From contig NZ_OMPU01000006.1 of NCBI RefSeq assembly GCF_900313065.1, positions 603,264-667,263 on the forward strand: a stretch of DNA of 64,000 nt, in the 5' to 3' direction. This DNA comes from Kiloniella sp. EL199. GTDB lineage: Bacteria; Pseudomonadota; Alphaproteobacteria; Kiloniellales; Kiloniellaceae. Made by a program: the position numbers and the translations under genes. Each line of letters starts with the position of its first letter. Position 1 is the first letter of the stretch. The notes under the pieces were generated by a model. The model saw only the letters and a program-made list of their open reading frames with translations, was not told where the DNA came from and searched no databases. Shown piece after piece: positions 55,514 to 64,000 of this stretch.

Positions 55514-57307
55514 ATGCATCCTTATCGTTCCCATAATTGTGCTGAACTGCGCCTATCTGACGAAGGCCAGCAGGTTCGCCTCTCTGGTTGGGTTCACCGT
55601 AAACGTGACCACGGTCAGCTTCTATTTGTCGATCTACGTGATAGCTTTGGTATTACACAGTGCGTTGTAGATGTTTCAAGCCCGCTTTTTGAAAAGCTGG
55701 AAAACACTCGTGTTGAGTCAGTTATTACCGTAACTGGCGAGGTTATCAAACGTACCCCTGAAACTGTGAACGACACCCTTCCGACTGGTGAAATTGAAGT
55801 TCGGGTTCGTGAGCTTGAAATTCAATCCCGTGCAGAGGTGTTGCCACTACAAGTGAACTCTGACGAAGACGCTGGCGAAGACACGCGATTGCGTTATCGC
55901 TATCTTGATCTGCGTCGTGAAAAGATGGTCAAGAAGCTGAAACTCCGGTCTGGTGTTATTTCTTCCTTGCGTCGCCGGATGATTGAACAGGATTTCATGG
56001 AGATCCAGACACCAATTCTGACGGCATCCAGCCCGGAAGGAGCACGTGACTTCCTGGTACCAAGTCGTATCCATCCCGGTAAGTTCTATGCTCTGCCACA
56101 GGCCCCGCAGATGTTCAAACAGCTGTTGATGGTTGGTGGCGTTGATCGTTATTTCCAGATTGCCCCATGTTTCCGTGATGAAGACAGCCGTGCAGATCGT
56201 TCTCCTGGTGAATTTTATCAGCTCGATTTTGAAATGAGCTATGTGACACAGGACGATGTATTTAATGCTATTGAGCCTGTGCTTTATGGTGTATTCGAAG
56301 AGTTTGCCGAAGGACGCGAAGTTTCCCCTTATCCGTTTGTGCGTATTCCTTATGCAGAAGCAATGGCTAAATATGGCTCTGATAAACCAGATCTGCGTAA
56401 CCCGATTATCATTAATGATGTAACGGAAGCTTTCCGTGGTTCAAGTTTTGGTATTTTTGCCCGCGCTATCGAAGGCGGTAACGTTGTTCGTGCTATTCCT
56501 GCACCGGGTACAGCTGGAAACCCACGTAGTTTCTTTGACAAATTCAATGATTGGGCGCGTAAAGAAGGTGCCGCAGGCCTTGGTTACATTATCTATGATA
56601 ATGAAGGTGTGCCTAAGGGACCAATTGCGAAGAATCTTGATGAAGAACGTCTTGCCCAGATCAAAGAAATTGCTGGTCTTGAAAATGGCGATGCAGTGTT
56701 CTTTGTTTGTGATAAAGAACTCGCAGCGGCGAAATTCGCAGGCCATGTTCGTAACAAGCTAGGTGTCGATCTGGAACTTCTGGACAAGAGCGTCTTCAAG
56801 TTCTGCTGGATTGTTGACTTCCCAATGTTTGAGCTGGATGAAGACACGGGGAAAATTGATTTCAGTCATAACCCCTTCTCTATGCCTCAGGGGGGAATGG
56901 AAGCACTGGAAACACAAGATCCATTGACCATTAATGCGTACCAGTACGATATTGTTTGTAATGGTATTGAGCTATCTTCCGGGGCGATCCGTAACCACCG
57001 TCCTGACATCATGTACAAAGCTTTTGAAGTTGCAGGCTATAGCAATACAGATGTGGAAGAGAGCTTTGGTGGCATGCTGTCAGCGTTTAAATTTGGTGCG
57101 CCTCCACACGGCGGTTCCGCACCGGGGGTTGACCGTATGGTGATGATGCTGGCTGATGAACCGAATATTCGTGAAGTGATTGCTTTCCCGATGAACGGTA
57201 AAGCTGAAGATCCGCTTATGCAGGCACCAGCCGAAGTTGACGAAGATCGTTTGCGTGAATTGCACATCAAATTAGATCTTCCATTGGAAGATACAGACGA
57301 GAGCTAA
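55514..57307 (+). CDS. aspS: Aspartate-tRNA ligase
   Basis: AspRS charges tRNA with aspartate. The 597-residue bacterial-type enzyme has the anticodon-binding OB fold ([23 protein letters not shown]) and class II motifs [12 protein letters not shown] and [23 protein letters not shown]. The bacterial GAD insertion spans about residues 290-410, and motif 3 ends in [19 protein letters not shown]. Whether it also charges tRNA-Asn cannot be judged without checking for asnS or gatCAB elsewhere. A terminator follows. Confidence 0.98.
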   Translation: MHPYRSHNCAELRLSDEGQQVRLSGWVHRKRDHGQLLFVDLRDSFGITQCVVDVSSPLFEKLENTRVESVITVTGEVIKRTPETVNDTLPTGEIEVRVRELEIQSRAEVLPLQVNSDEDAGEDTRLRYRYLDLRREKMVKKLKLRSGVISSLRRRMIEQDFMEIQTPILTASSPEGARDFLVPSRIHPGKFYALPQAPQMFKQLLMVGGVDRYFQIAPCFRDEDSRADRSPGEFYQLDFEMSYVTQDDVFNAIEPVLYGVFEEFAEGREVSPYPFVRIPYAEAMAKYGSDKPDLRNPIIINDVTEAFRGSSFGIFARAIEGGNVVRAIPAPGTAGNPRSFFDKFNDWARKEGAAGLGYIIYDNEGVPKGPIAKNLDEERLAQIKEIAGLENGDAVFFVCDKELAAAKFAGHVRNKLGVDLELLDKSVFKFCWIVDFPMFELDEDTGKIDFSHNPFSMPQGGMEALETQDPLTINAYQYDIVCNGIELSSGAIRNHRPDIMYKAFEVAGYSNTDVEESFGGMLSAFKFGAPPHGGSAPGVDRMVMMLADEPNIREVIAFPMNGKAEDPLMQAPAEVDEDRLRELHIKLDLPLEDTDES

Positions 57308-57359
57308 ATCTCGGCATCAATTCTTATCTTAATTGGGATTGGTAAAACAAAGGTCGAAT

Positions 57360-57389
57360 CGCCCTGTTTTATAAAGCAGGGCGGTTTTG
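57360..57389 (+). terminator. Intrinsic terminator of aspS
   Basis: CGCCCTG (57360-57366) pairs with CAGGGCG (57377-57383). The AT-rich loop can extend the stem (TTT/AAA), and GTTTTG follows. Confidence 0.75.
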
Positions 57390-57538
57390 ACTCGTGGTGG
57401 TTGTGAATTAGAGATAAATACCTCAGCTTGGAGTCGAAAATTAGATAAAATTTGACCTTTTCCGATATTTTCCTTGCGCTAAGAATCCAAATGACTCATG
57501 ATTCTCAAAAGCTTATCGTTATTCCTGGGGGGAATATC

Positions 57539-58039
57539 ATGCGAAAAATTTTTGTTGCTTCGACACTTGCTCTCGCATTGGGTGGTTGCGCGTTGCCTCC
57601 TGCTGTTGGCGTTGCGTCATTGGCAGTTGATGTTGCAAGTTACTTTTTTAGCGGGAAAACACTGACTGACCATGGAATTTCTGCGATAGCACAACAGGAT
57701 TGTGCTCTCATCCGTTTGATGGAAGGTGATATCTGCGACGAATATGTTGACTTTGAAGTTGCGGATGCAACCCTATTACCTCTTTCGCCTGTTGATGAAA
57801 TTGAGATTGCTGCTGTTTCTGATCTGGAAACTTCAATTAGCTATTTTGCTGAAGATGCACAGCTAGGGGCAACAGATCCGACAGAAGTATCTGCTTATTC
57901 CGAGGAAATAGCGATTATCGATGTGCAAACAAATCACTTGCAACCCAAGAAGGATTTTCTTGACGATCAAGTGGCTGAAATATTTGATAATGCTGAATAT
58001 CTTGCCGATGAGTTGAAACCTATCGGATTTGACGGTTAG
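57539..58039 (+). CDS. Putative lipoprotein of unknown function
   Basis: The 166-residue product begins with a lipoprotein signal: MRKIFVASTLALALGGCALP, with lipobox LGGC. The next part has VDVASYFFSGKTLTDHGIS and DCALIRLMEGDICDEY. The GKxxTDH...DC...C arrangement occurs in small alphaproteobacterial proteins of unknown role. The C-terminal half is acidic. ATG 57539 is chosen because GGGGGGAA lies just upstream and the signal sequence starts there; the in-frame ATG at 57452 adds a non-signal stretch. It ends at a long bidirectional hairpin. Confidence 0.75.
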   Translation: MRKIFVASTLALALGGCALPPAVGVASLAVDVASYFFSGKTLTDHGISAIAQQDCALIRLMEGDICDEYVDFEVADATLLPLSPVDEIEIAAVSDLETSISYFAEDAQLGATDPTEVSAYSEEIAIIDVQTNHLQPKKDFLDDQVAEIFDNAEYLADELKPIGFDG

Positions 58040-58059
58040 ATACTGTAGCTTTCGAGTTT

Positions 58060-58109
58060 ATCCCAAAAGAAAACGCCTGGAAATTCTTCCGGGCGTTTTC
58101 TTTTGGGAT
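58060..58109. terminator. Long bidirectional terminator hairpin
   Basis: Two 21-base arms (58060-58080 and 58089-58109) pair with a single T-G wobble and an 8-base loop. Each strand carries T-rich sequence within the outer stem. It lies between the convergent lipoprotein and diguanylate cyclase genes and can end both. Confidence 0.85.
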
Positions 58110-58131
58110 CGAAGATGAGAAAAAACTAGAA

Positions 58132-58902
58132 CTAAAGAGTTCTTTTTTCGATGTATTTGTTACCGAGGTGACAGGCAATACGGTTGCCTTTGTTATGGTA
58201 CATGGATTTGTCTGCGAGGTGCAGCAACTGGTTCGGGTTGGTGCCAGCTGCATAGTTCTCGTATCCGACACTGACGGACACTGGAATTTCATGTTGTCCC
58301 CAACGAACAACAAGTGTGTTCAAAATTTTATTAAGTTTACCAATAATGGCTTCAACTCTGTCTGGAGCGGTATTCGGCATCAGGATCGCGAATTCATCTC
58401 CGCTAAGGCGTGCAATGTAATCACTTTTGCGGCAGTGCTTAACCAATGTTTTTGCAACTTTTTTTAACACACAATCGCCTGCCATATGACCATAGCTGTC
58501 ATTAATTGCTTTAAAGTGGTTCATATCACAGATAACCAAGACGCCCTTGTCTCCGGTTCGGGATGCACGACTGAGCGTACGGTCCAGTTCATGCTGAAAA
58601 CCACGACGATTAAGGAGATCTGTGAGTTCGTCTGTAATCGAGAGATTTTCTAAATAGCGGATGCGTTCGTGCTGCTCGGAAAGGGTCTGTTCTGCAAGGG
58701 CAGCAGCCTCTAGCAATTCGATAACTTGTTTGTCTGATATACGTTTGTTTTTACTGGGTTGGGTATAAGCTATGCGCCGTAGTCGAAACATAAGGTTATC
58801 CCGGTCAGCTGAAAGCTTTATATCATCGCTTTTATCCAAAGCTGAGGGGTATAAAGAACCTGATCCGTTAAATGCATCCGTATATGTCACGTTCGCCACC
58901 AT
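58132..58902 (-). CDS. Soluble diguanylate cyclase (GGDEF domain)
   Basis: The 256-residue protein has an N-terminal helical region (about residues 50-85, coiled-coil-like) and a GGDEF domain (from about 88, ITDELTDLLNRRGF). The active-site motif is SGDEF (167-171), a tolerated variant of GGDEF. The allosteric inhibition site RKSD (158-161) stands exactly five residues before it, so both synthesis of cyclic di-GMP and feedback control appear intact. No membrane segment or receiver domain is present; the input is unknown. Confidence 0.9.
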   Translation of the reverse strand: MVANVTYTDAFNGSGSLYPSALDKSDDIKLSADRDNLMFRLRRIAYTQPSKNKRISDKQVIELLEAAALAEQTLSEQHERIRYLENLSITDELTDLLNRRGFQHELDRTLSRASRTGDKGVLVICDMNHFKAINDSYGHMAGDCVLKKVAKTLVKHCRKSDYIARLSGDEFAILMPNTAPDRVEAIIGKLNKILNTLVVRWGQHEIPVSVSVGYENYAAGTNPNQLLHLADKSMYHNKGNRIACHLGNKYIEKRTL

Positions 58903-59189
58903 TTCCTATTAAAGAGAACGGTGTTAGTTCAGCAAATAATATGCCAGTTATTTTCTGGTGGGTTAAGTGATTGTTTTTATATGGACATTGTTTTTTGTTG
59001 CCTGTTTTATTCTTTTTGTTGTGCAACTTTTACCAATAAATTTCACAGAAAAAGTAAGACTGGGTAAAAAGTGACTAGTGGGGTTGCTGTCAAAGAAAAT
59101 GCCTCAATGTCGCCTGAAATGATATGTATTTAGAATAGGTCCTACAGCTCAGTATTGATTTGTTAAATTTTAGAACTGGATTTTCTTTT

Positions 59190-60008
59190 ATGTGTAAATG
59201 GCAGAAAAAAGTAATTGGTATATCAGCTTCTGCAGCGGTTTTGTTGTTTTCTCAGATCAGCGTTGCAGGACAGAGCTCTATCGATTTACTTCTGCATAAA
59301 GCGACTTATGAGCTGCGTTTGAATAGCTCTTATCAAGGTGCGATTAGTAGCATGGGTGGGCAAATAGAATATGACCTGACAAGCGACTGTCGTGGATGGT
59401 TGATGACAAACGAGCTTGAGATGAACCTTGTCTATAGTACAGGGCAAAGTATGCAAATGGATTTGAAGATTAATACCTGGGAAGCTTTGGACGGAAAGCG
59501 TTATCGTTTTACCGTCTTACAGGATGGCAATCTATCTGGTAAAAGCCGTTATATTGGAAAATCTTCTCATGAAAAGCCAAAGTCAAATTCTGGGACAAAT
59601 GTTTTAGCTGAAATTACAGAGCCAGAAAAACAAAGTGTAGAGCTGGGTGATGTGATTTATCCATCTGCCTTTTTGAAGGATATTATCCTTGCTGCGCAAA
59701 ATGGTGAAACAGCACTAAACCGCACCGTATTTGACGGTACAGCAGAGCTTGATGCTTTTAAGGTATCTGTGATTATTTTACCCAATACTGACGAGGACGA
59801 CACTTCTGAATTAGAGGGCAAGGCGTCGTGGAAAGTTTTCTTGGCATTCTATGATTTGAAATCCAAAAGCACCCTACCAACCCAAGAGCAGACACTCACT
59901 CTTTATGAAAACGGTGTTGTATCTGCGATTGATCTGGATTTTGGTGATTTCTCGGTCAAAGGTAAACTAACAGGGCTTGAAGTTAATAGTTCTCCAGAAT
60001 GTGGCTAA
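59190..60008 (+). CDS. EipB-like (DUF1849) envelope integrity protein
   Basis: The 272-residue product has a signal peptide (hydrophobic residues about 9-24, cleavage near SVAGQ). It matches the DUF1849/EipB layout: HKATYELRLNSSYQGAISSMGGQIEYDL, then CRGWLMTNELEMN and RYRFTVLQDGNLSGKSRYIG. Cysteines in SDCRGW and in the C-terminal PECG could form the conserved disulfide. In Brucella, EipB is a periplasmic beta-spiral protein needed for envelope integrity. ATG 59190 is used; a TTG at 59160 is possible. Confidence 0.8.
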   Translation: MCKWQKKVIGISASAAVLLFSQISVAGQSSIDLLLHKATYELRLNSSYQGAISSMGGQIEYDLTSDCRGWLMTNELEMNLVYSTGQSMQMDLKINTWEALDGKRYRFTVLQDGNLSGKSRYIGKSSHEKPKSNSGTNVLAEITEPEKQSVELGDVIYPSAFLKDIILAAQNGETALNRTVFDGTAELDAFKVSVIILPNTDEDDTSELEGKASWKVFLAFYDLKSKSTLPTQEQTLTLYENGVVSAIDLDFGDFSVKGKLTGLEVNSSPECG

Positions 60009-60030
60009 TTAAACGGAACCTCATGGATCG

Positions 60031-61338
60031 TTATTTTTCATTATCCCTTTTGCTCATTTTAGTAATGCTTTGGTACGAGCGCCCTTTTTGAATGCTGTCT
60101 TTGCCCAGCTTATTACGTACTTGATCCAGAGCAGCTTCAACTTTTTTGCGCCTTTCTTTTTCTGGGTCGAGTAAATCCTGAGGATCTGCAAAATCTGGAG
60201 ATACAAGATCGCTACCGCCAACCCCTATTAAGCGGAAGCGTTGCCCATTACATTGTTCTTTTAAAAGGGGAAGTGTTGTTTGATAAATCTCTTCGGCAAG
60301 CTGTGTTGGGGCAAATGCTTTTCGGCTACGGGATATTTGACGGAAATCACCTGTTTTGAGTTTGAGGTTAATTGTCTTTGCCGCGAATTGTTTGCGTTTC
60401 AAGTTGCTTGAAACATTTTCACATAATCGCCAAAGGATCACAGAGAGTTCCTCAAAATCACTTATATCATCGTTAAACGTCGTTTCATTGGAAATGCTTT
60501 TTGTGGGGGATTTGGGGTTTACTGTTCTTCCGTCATGCCCTCGGATAAAGTGGAATATCCTCTGTCCCATTTGACCATATTTTTTCATTAACTCTTCTTC
60601 GCTGTAGGGAAGGAGATCCTTTATTTGTCTTAGGCCGTCTTGATGAAGCTGCCTCTCGAGGCTTTGGCCGACACCCCAAATAAGACGTACGGGCTGTTCT
60701 TTTAAAAAGTCTTGTGTATTGCTGTGACCCAGAACAGAAAATCCGCGCGGTTTGTCCAAATCAGAAGCGATTTTTGCCATTGATTTATTATAGCTAAGGC
60801 CGATCGAAGCTGTGATGCCGATTTCATCTTCTATTTTTTTGATGAGTTTGGCCAAAGTGATGGCAGGACAATGACCATGCAACTTTTCCGTTCCAGACAG
60901 GTCTAAAAAAGCTTCATCAATTGAAAGAGGCTCTACAAGAGGGGTCAAGTCCTGCATCATAGCCCGAACTTTCAGGCCTTCTTCCTTGTACTTGTACATA
61001 TTGGGTTTGACGACGACTGCTGTCGGACAGGCTTTGAGAGCTTTGAACATTGGCATGGCGGATTTGACGCCATATAGACGGGCGAGGTAACAAGCGGTTG
61101 AAACAACACTTCTTTTTCCGCCGCCTATAATAACAGGCTTGTCTTGCAGTTCTGGATTGTCTCTTTTTTCCACGCTGGCATAGAAGGCATCACAGTCTAT
61201 ATGCGCCATTGTCAAACTCCCGAGCTCGGGGTGGCTTATGATGCGTGGTGAATGACAGCTTACACAACGAACCGACTTTTTGTTGTAAGCTGGTGTTTCT
61301 TCACGCCAATGAAAACAATCTCTGCAAAGGTCGGGCAT
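60031..61338 (-). CDS. dinB: DNA polymerase IV with N-terminal zinc finger
   Basis: This Y-family polymerase copies past damaged DNA. Residues 5-31 form a CxxC-x18-CxxC zinc-finger-like extension (LCRDC and RCVSC). The polymerase core starts at about residue 44 with MAHIDCDAFYASVEKRDNPE, holding the first metal aspartate; SIDEAFLDLSG supplies the next pair. The helix-hairpin-helix segment (LIWGVGQSLERQL) and little-finger domain follow. The extension is known in many alphaproteobacterial homologues but has no settled role. No GTTC-N7-GTTC SOS site was found upstream. Confidence 0.93.
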   Translation of the reverse strand: MPDLCRDCFHWREETPAYNKKSVRCVSCHSPRIISHPELGSLTMAHIDCDAFYASVEKRDNPELQDKPVIIGGGKRSVVSTACYLARLYGVKSAMPMFKALKACPTAVVVKPNMYKYKEEGLKVRAMMQDLTPLVEPLSIDEAFLDLSGTEKLHGHCPAITLAKLIKKIEDEIGITASIGLSYNKSMAKIASDLDKPRGFSVLGHSNTQDFLKEQPVRLIWGVGQSLERQLHQDGLRQIKDLLPYSEEELMKKYGQMGQRIFHFIRGHDGRTVNPKSPTKSISNETTFNDDISDFEELSVILWRLCENVSSNLKRKQFAAKTINLKLKTGDFRQISRSRKAFAPTQLAEEIYQTTLPLLKEQCNGQRFRLIGVGGSDLVSPDFADPQDLLDPEKERRKKVEAALDQVRNKLGKDSIQKGRSYQSITKMSKRDNEK

Positions 61339-61687
61339 AAGAAATGACGTTTATTTATTGTTCTTATTTTATACTCTTTATGTTCTATTCTTGGCAAGGT
61401 TTTCTCCAAAATTTTATCAATACGAATTATTGACGAGGTGAAGTGTGTAAGAAGGGAAATACTTGCGAAGTTGAGATTGAAATTTTTGTGATTCTAGTAA
61501 GTTAGCTGGTCAAAAAATGTATTTATTAAAAATTTTAACAATATTTCCGTTACCATATGTTAACTAAAGTTGAGTAGTGTGGCATTCAAGGGTATTGTTT
61601 CAGTGATCATGGTTAACCACCTGAGACATTTAATGAAGCGCATTGGGCTCTCCATGTGTTTTTAGGAGGCATCGGCAGGAAACATCT
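61339..61687. other. Divergent spacer between dinB and divK
   Basis: This 349-bp AT-rich gap contains several TTAA words but none with seven bases between them, so no CtrA site is called for divK. GGTTAACC at about 61611 is palindromic. AGGAGG-like sequence (TTAGGAGGC, about 61663) lies 20 bp before the divK ATG, and GGCAGGA lies closer. No gene was seen. Confidence 0.5.
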
Positions 61688-62065
61688 ATGCAGACTAACA
61701 AAGAAAAAACTGTTCTTGTTGTCGAAGATAACGAACTGAATATGAAGCTGTTCCACGATTTGCTGGAAGCTCAAGGCTATAACATCCTTCAATCAAAAGA
61801 TGGTATGGAAGCACTTTCGATAGCGCGTACACATAAACCCGATTTGATTTTGATGGACATTCAGCTACCTGAAGTATCAGGTCTGGAAGTGACCAAATGG
61901 CTTAAAGAAGATGACAACCTTCGCGCTATTCCTGTCATTGCGGTGACGGCCTTTGCCATGAAGGGGGATGAAGAAAAAATCAGAGAGGGGGGATGTGAAG
62001 CCTACATTCCAAAACCAATCTCTGTCACAAAGTTTTTAGAAACTGTCGAAAGATTCCTGAACTAA
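61688..62065 (+). CDS. divK: Single-domain response regulator DivK
   Basis: DivK is the single-receiver regulator that, in Caulobacter, controls the DivJ/PleC kinases and so CtrA activity and cell polarity. The 125-residue receiver has the acidic pair in VVEDNE, phosphoacceptor Asp in [13 protein letters not shown] (about residue 54), the threonine in [10 protein letters not shown] and lysine in IPKPIS. It has no output domain. ATG 61688 is chosen over 61643 on family length. It precedes pleD by 50 bp, the standard alphaproteobacterial pair. Confidence 0.93.
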   Translation: MQTNKEKTVLVVEDNELNMKLFHDLLEAQGYNILQSKDGMEALSIARTHKPDLILMDIQLPEVSGLEVTKWLKEDDNLRAIPVIAVTAFAMKGDEEKIREGGCEAYIPKPISVTKFLETVERFLN

Positions 62066-62115
62066 GGTATTTTACGCCAGTTTTGTTTTTATAATATTGA
62101 AAGAGTGCAGCATTT

Positions 62116-63525
62116 ATGGCGGCAAGGATTCTGGTCGTAGACGATATACCTGCTAATGTCAGGCTTCTAGAAGCGAAGCTGATGGCAGAGTATTTCGAGG
62201 TAATAACTGCTTCAGATGGACAATCTGCACTGGAAATCGCAGCTAAGGAAATGCCGGATATCATCCTTTTGGATGTGATGATGCCTGGTATGGACGGGTA
62301 TGAAGTTTGTAGCCGTTTGAAAAGCGATCCCAAGATGCGCCATATTCCTGTCGTTATGGTCACTGCTTTGAGCGAAGTGAGTGACCGGGTTCGTGGACTT
62401 GAAGTCGGTGCAGACGATTTTCTGACTAAACCACTGAACGATGTTGCTCTTTTTGCACGTGTAAGATCGCTCGTCCGTCTTAAAATGATGACAGATGAAT
62501 TGCGTGTTCGCCAAGAGGCTTCTTCCCGTTTTGATTCTCTGGGGGGCGATGAGGCTGACGAAGAAGAAGCCGTATCCAATGCAAACATATTGTTGGCGGA
62601 AACAAATGATTTAACTGCCAGCAAAATTATTAATTTCCTGACCGAGTTGGAGCATAGTGTCGATCATTCTCGAGACCCGCGTGAAGTTGTCGAGCTTGGA
62701 CAAGAAAAATCATATGATCTCTTTATCGTAGCGCTTGATCTGGGGGGGGAAGACGGATTACGACTTTGTTCTCAATTGAGAGCTCATGAAGAAACCAGGC
62801 ATGTTCCAATTCTTTTGGTTCTGGAAGAAGAAAACCTTTCTCAACTCGCCAAGGGTTTGGATATTGGTGTGACGGACTATCTGGTCAAACCAATAGATCC
62901 AAATGAGCTGCGCGCCCGGTGCAAGACTCAAATTAAACGCCGTCGTTATCATGATCGTCTAACTGACATGCTGAAGAAAAGCGTTGCTTTGGCATACACA
63001 GACCCACTTACCGGTGTCTATAACCGCCGTTATATGAATGCGCATTTGGATCGTGCGATTATGGAGATTGCGGAAACCGCTAAACCTGTATCAACGCTAA
63101 TGTTTGATATTGATCACTTTAAACAGGTCAATGATACTTACGGCCATGGCAGTGGTGATGAAGTTCTGAAGGTTTTAGCGAAACGGGTATCAGACGCGGT
63201 TCGTGATTTTGATATGCTTGCACGATACGGTGGTGAAGAGTTCGTTGTTATCATGCCCAGTGCTTCATCCGAACAGGCTTTTACCGTTGCAGAACGGCTT
63301 AGAACGCGAGTCGGGGACACACCTATAGAAGTTCCGGGGTCACCGGAGCCTTTAACGATCACAATATCTGTCGGTGTTGCGACAACCTCTGACCCCATGG
63401 AGATGGCTGACAGTCTTTTGGCGCGTGCAGATACAGCGTTATATGATGCAAAGTCTATGGGGCGTAATTGTGTGTGTATAGAGCATTCAAGCCAAAGTAA
63501 TCCTGGCCAGAGCGTTACGATCTAA
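62116..63525 (+). CDS. pleD: Response regulator / diguanylate cyclase PleD
   Basis: PleD makes cyclic di-GMP on phosphorylation and guides polar development in Caulobacter. The 469-residue protein has receiver 1 (residues 1-120, Asp53 in LLDVMMPGMDG), receiver 2 (about 155-275) and a GGDEF domain (GGEEF at 372-376). The inhibitory RxxD is at 363-366. In receiver 2 the residue at the acceptor position is Ala206 (VALDLGGEDG), so it is probably an adaptor for dimerisation only. It is cotranscribed with divK. The IS edge begins 46 bp after its stop. Confidence 0.95.
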   Translation: MAARILVVDDIPANVRLLEAKLMAEYFEVITASDGQSALEIAAKEMPDIILLDVMMPGMDGYEVCSRLKSDPKMRHIPVVMVTALSEVSDRVRGLEVGADDFLTKPLNDVALFARVRSLVRLKMMTDELRVRQEASSRFDSLGGDEADEEEAVSNANILLAETNDLTASKIINFLTELEHSVDHSRDPREVVELGQEKSYDLFIVALDLGGEDGLRLCSQLRAHEETRHVPILLVLEEENLSQLAKGLDIGVTDYLVKPIDPNELRARCKTQIKRRRYHDRLTDMLKKSVALAYTDPLTGVYNRRYMNAHLDRAIMEIAETAKPVSTLMFDIDHFKQVNDTYGHGSGDEVLKVLAKRVSDAVRDFDMLARYGGEEFVVIMPSASSEQAFTVAERLRTRVGDTPIEVPGSPEPLTITISVGVATTSDPMEMADSLLARADTALYDAKSMGRNCVCIEHSSQSNPGQSVTI

Positions 63526-63600
63526 CAATAGTACTGTAAACAGAATATAAGTGATGATGATTATCAAAGATTGACCCGTCCTGAAATATGTTGACGGTTT

Positions 63601-63999
63601 TTAAGTTATAGCCAGCTGTGTATTGCAGCTGGCTTTTTTGTGCACCTGTTCAGGTGTTTTCATACCCAGGCTCAAGTGCGGTCTGAGTTGATTGTATATT
63701 GTAATGGACTGAGCAACCAGCTTCTTCAGTTCAGCCAAGGTTTTGCATTTATAGAGCAGGAACTCTTGTTTGAGGATCCCGTTCACTCTCTCAGCCATTG
63801 CATTCTGATAGCAATCATATCCATCTGTCATAGAGGGTGATATCTTTTGTTGGGCTAGGAGTTTTTGATACTCACCAGAACAATATTGCAGTCCGCGATC
63901 AGAATGATGAATAGCAGGTTTATCTGTTCTTCTCTGTGTCATTGCCATCTTCAACGCCTTGATCACATCGCTTGTCTTCATTTCATTACTGACTTCATA
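63601..63999 (-). CDS. IS3-family transposase OrfB, C-terminal part (runs off right edge)
   Basis: The minus-strand frame encodes the C-terminal end of an rve integrase-fold transposase: AIHHSDRGLQYCSGEYQKLL carries the second acidic residue of the DDE triad, and QNAMAERVNGILKQEFLL the glutamate. IYNQLRPHLSLGMKTPEQVH is typical of the family end. The frame is open through the right edge (YEVSNE precedes the internal ATG at 63981), so that ATG is not the true start. The upstream OrfA is outside the window. Confidence 0.9.
   Translation of the reverse strand, partial: YEVSNEMKTSDVIKALKMAMTQRRTDKPAIHHSDRGLQYCSGEYQKLLAQQKISPSMTDGYDCYQNAMAERVNGILKQEFLLYKCKTLAELKKLVAQSITIYNQLRPHLSLGMKTPEQVHKKASCNTQLAIT
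63610..63640 (+). terminator. Inward-facing intrinsic terminator in the IS edge
   Basis: AGCCAGCTG (63610-63618) pairs perfectly with CAGCTGGCT (63626-63634) across a 7-base loop and is followed by TTTTTT on the plus strand. It lies inside the 3' end of the transposase gene and would stop plus-strand transcription arriving from pleD. Confidence 0.75.
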
Positions 64000-64000
64000 G

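Larger units (their letters stand above)
63572..64000. mobile_element. IS3-family insertion sequence, one end (continues off right edge)
   Basis: The element end is placed at TGACCCGTCCTGAAATATG (from 63572), a TG-starting terminus of the kind found in IS3-family elements, just outside the transposase 3' end. The transposase frame runs inward and leaves the window. The other terminus and any target duplication are not visible, so the exact boundary is provisional. Confidence 0.65.

Noticed and set aside
61339..61400. Possible SOS box for dinB (two GTTC words)
   Set aside because: They are 18 bases apart, not seven.
61501..61640. Several TTAA words upstream of divK as CtrA sites
   Set aside because: The spacings seen (5, 13 and 21 bases) do not match the required seven.

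Overview
The window reads as a chromosomal segment of a moderate-GC alphaproteobacterium. This rests on gene content and order: adjacent divK and pleD, hdaA beside a DUF2066 gene and an AI-2E family permease, an EipB/DUF1849 envelope protein, a 40-residue aa3-type cytochrome oxidase subunit IV, a DNA polymerase IV with an N-terminal zinc-finger extension, a perfect CtrA-type TTAA-N7-TTAA site, and the block rpsF-rpsR-rplI-dnaB / fabD-fabG-acpP-fabF-mltG / yicC-gmk / rsmA-pdxA-surA-lptD-lptG-lptF / pepA-holC. A marine Rhodospirillales- or Kiloniellales-like lineage is a guess from synteny only. Nearly everything is core housekeeping. The only mobile DNA is the edge of an IS3-family element at the far right.

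Layout. 1-588: 5' part of a membrane sensor (minus strand), leaving the window on the left. 1.0-2.8 kb: a CtrA-box-preceded stand-alone chemoreceptor signalling tip, a DMT exporter and a small lipoprotein. 2.8-7.0 kb (minus): queA-tgt-queG, three late steps of queuosine tRNA modification, with a 2-oxoglutarate oxygenase upstream. 7.2-9.1 kb (plus): overlapping O-antigen ligase-like, DUF423 and TusA genes. 9.1-18.5 kb (minus): SDR, purF, cvpA, radA, mlaF-mlaE, dnaB, rplI, rpsR, rpsF, the last with a promoter and a probable S6:S18 leader. 18.8-23.8 kb (plus): fatty-acid synthesis genes, mltG and infA. 23.9-26.3 kb: SDR, then yicC-gmk. 26.4-34.0 kb (minus): LPS transport genes plus surA-like, pdxA and rsmA. 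34.2-36.2 kb: pepA-holC. 36.2-43.9 kb: a universal stress protein with an upstream FNR/FixK-type box, a solitary solute-binding-like protein, ABC-F ATPase, ndk, class V aminotransferase, orphan CoxIV and a zinc alcohol dehydrogenase. 43.9-45.9 kb (minus): purM-purN behind a very structured leader. 45.9-57.3 kb: DUF2066, AI-2E permease, hdaA, two small minus-strand genes, ppk, M23 peptidase, rnd, aspS. 57.5-63.5 kb: lipoprotein, diguanylate cyclase, EipB, dinB, divK, pleD. 63.57 kb to the end: IS3 edge.

The best candidate for something undescribed is the purM leader (45694-45858, minus-strand RNA). A perfect 17-bp stem closes a multi-branched element about 125 nt long. A second hairpin follows, then a strong AGGAGG, then what appears to be an AUA start codon that restores the N-terminus expected of alphaproteobacterial PurM. 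Other leads are the CtrA site before the truncated chemoreceptor, the FNR site before the stress protein, an inward-facing terminator at the IS edge beside pleD, and the orphan CoxIV gene. All calls come from reading the sequence; no database search was run.
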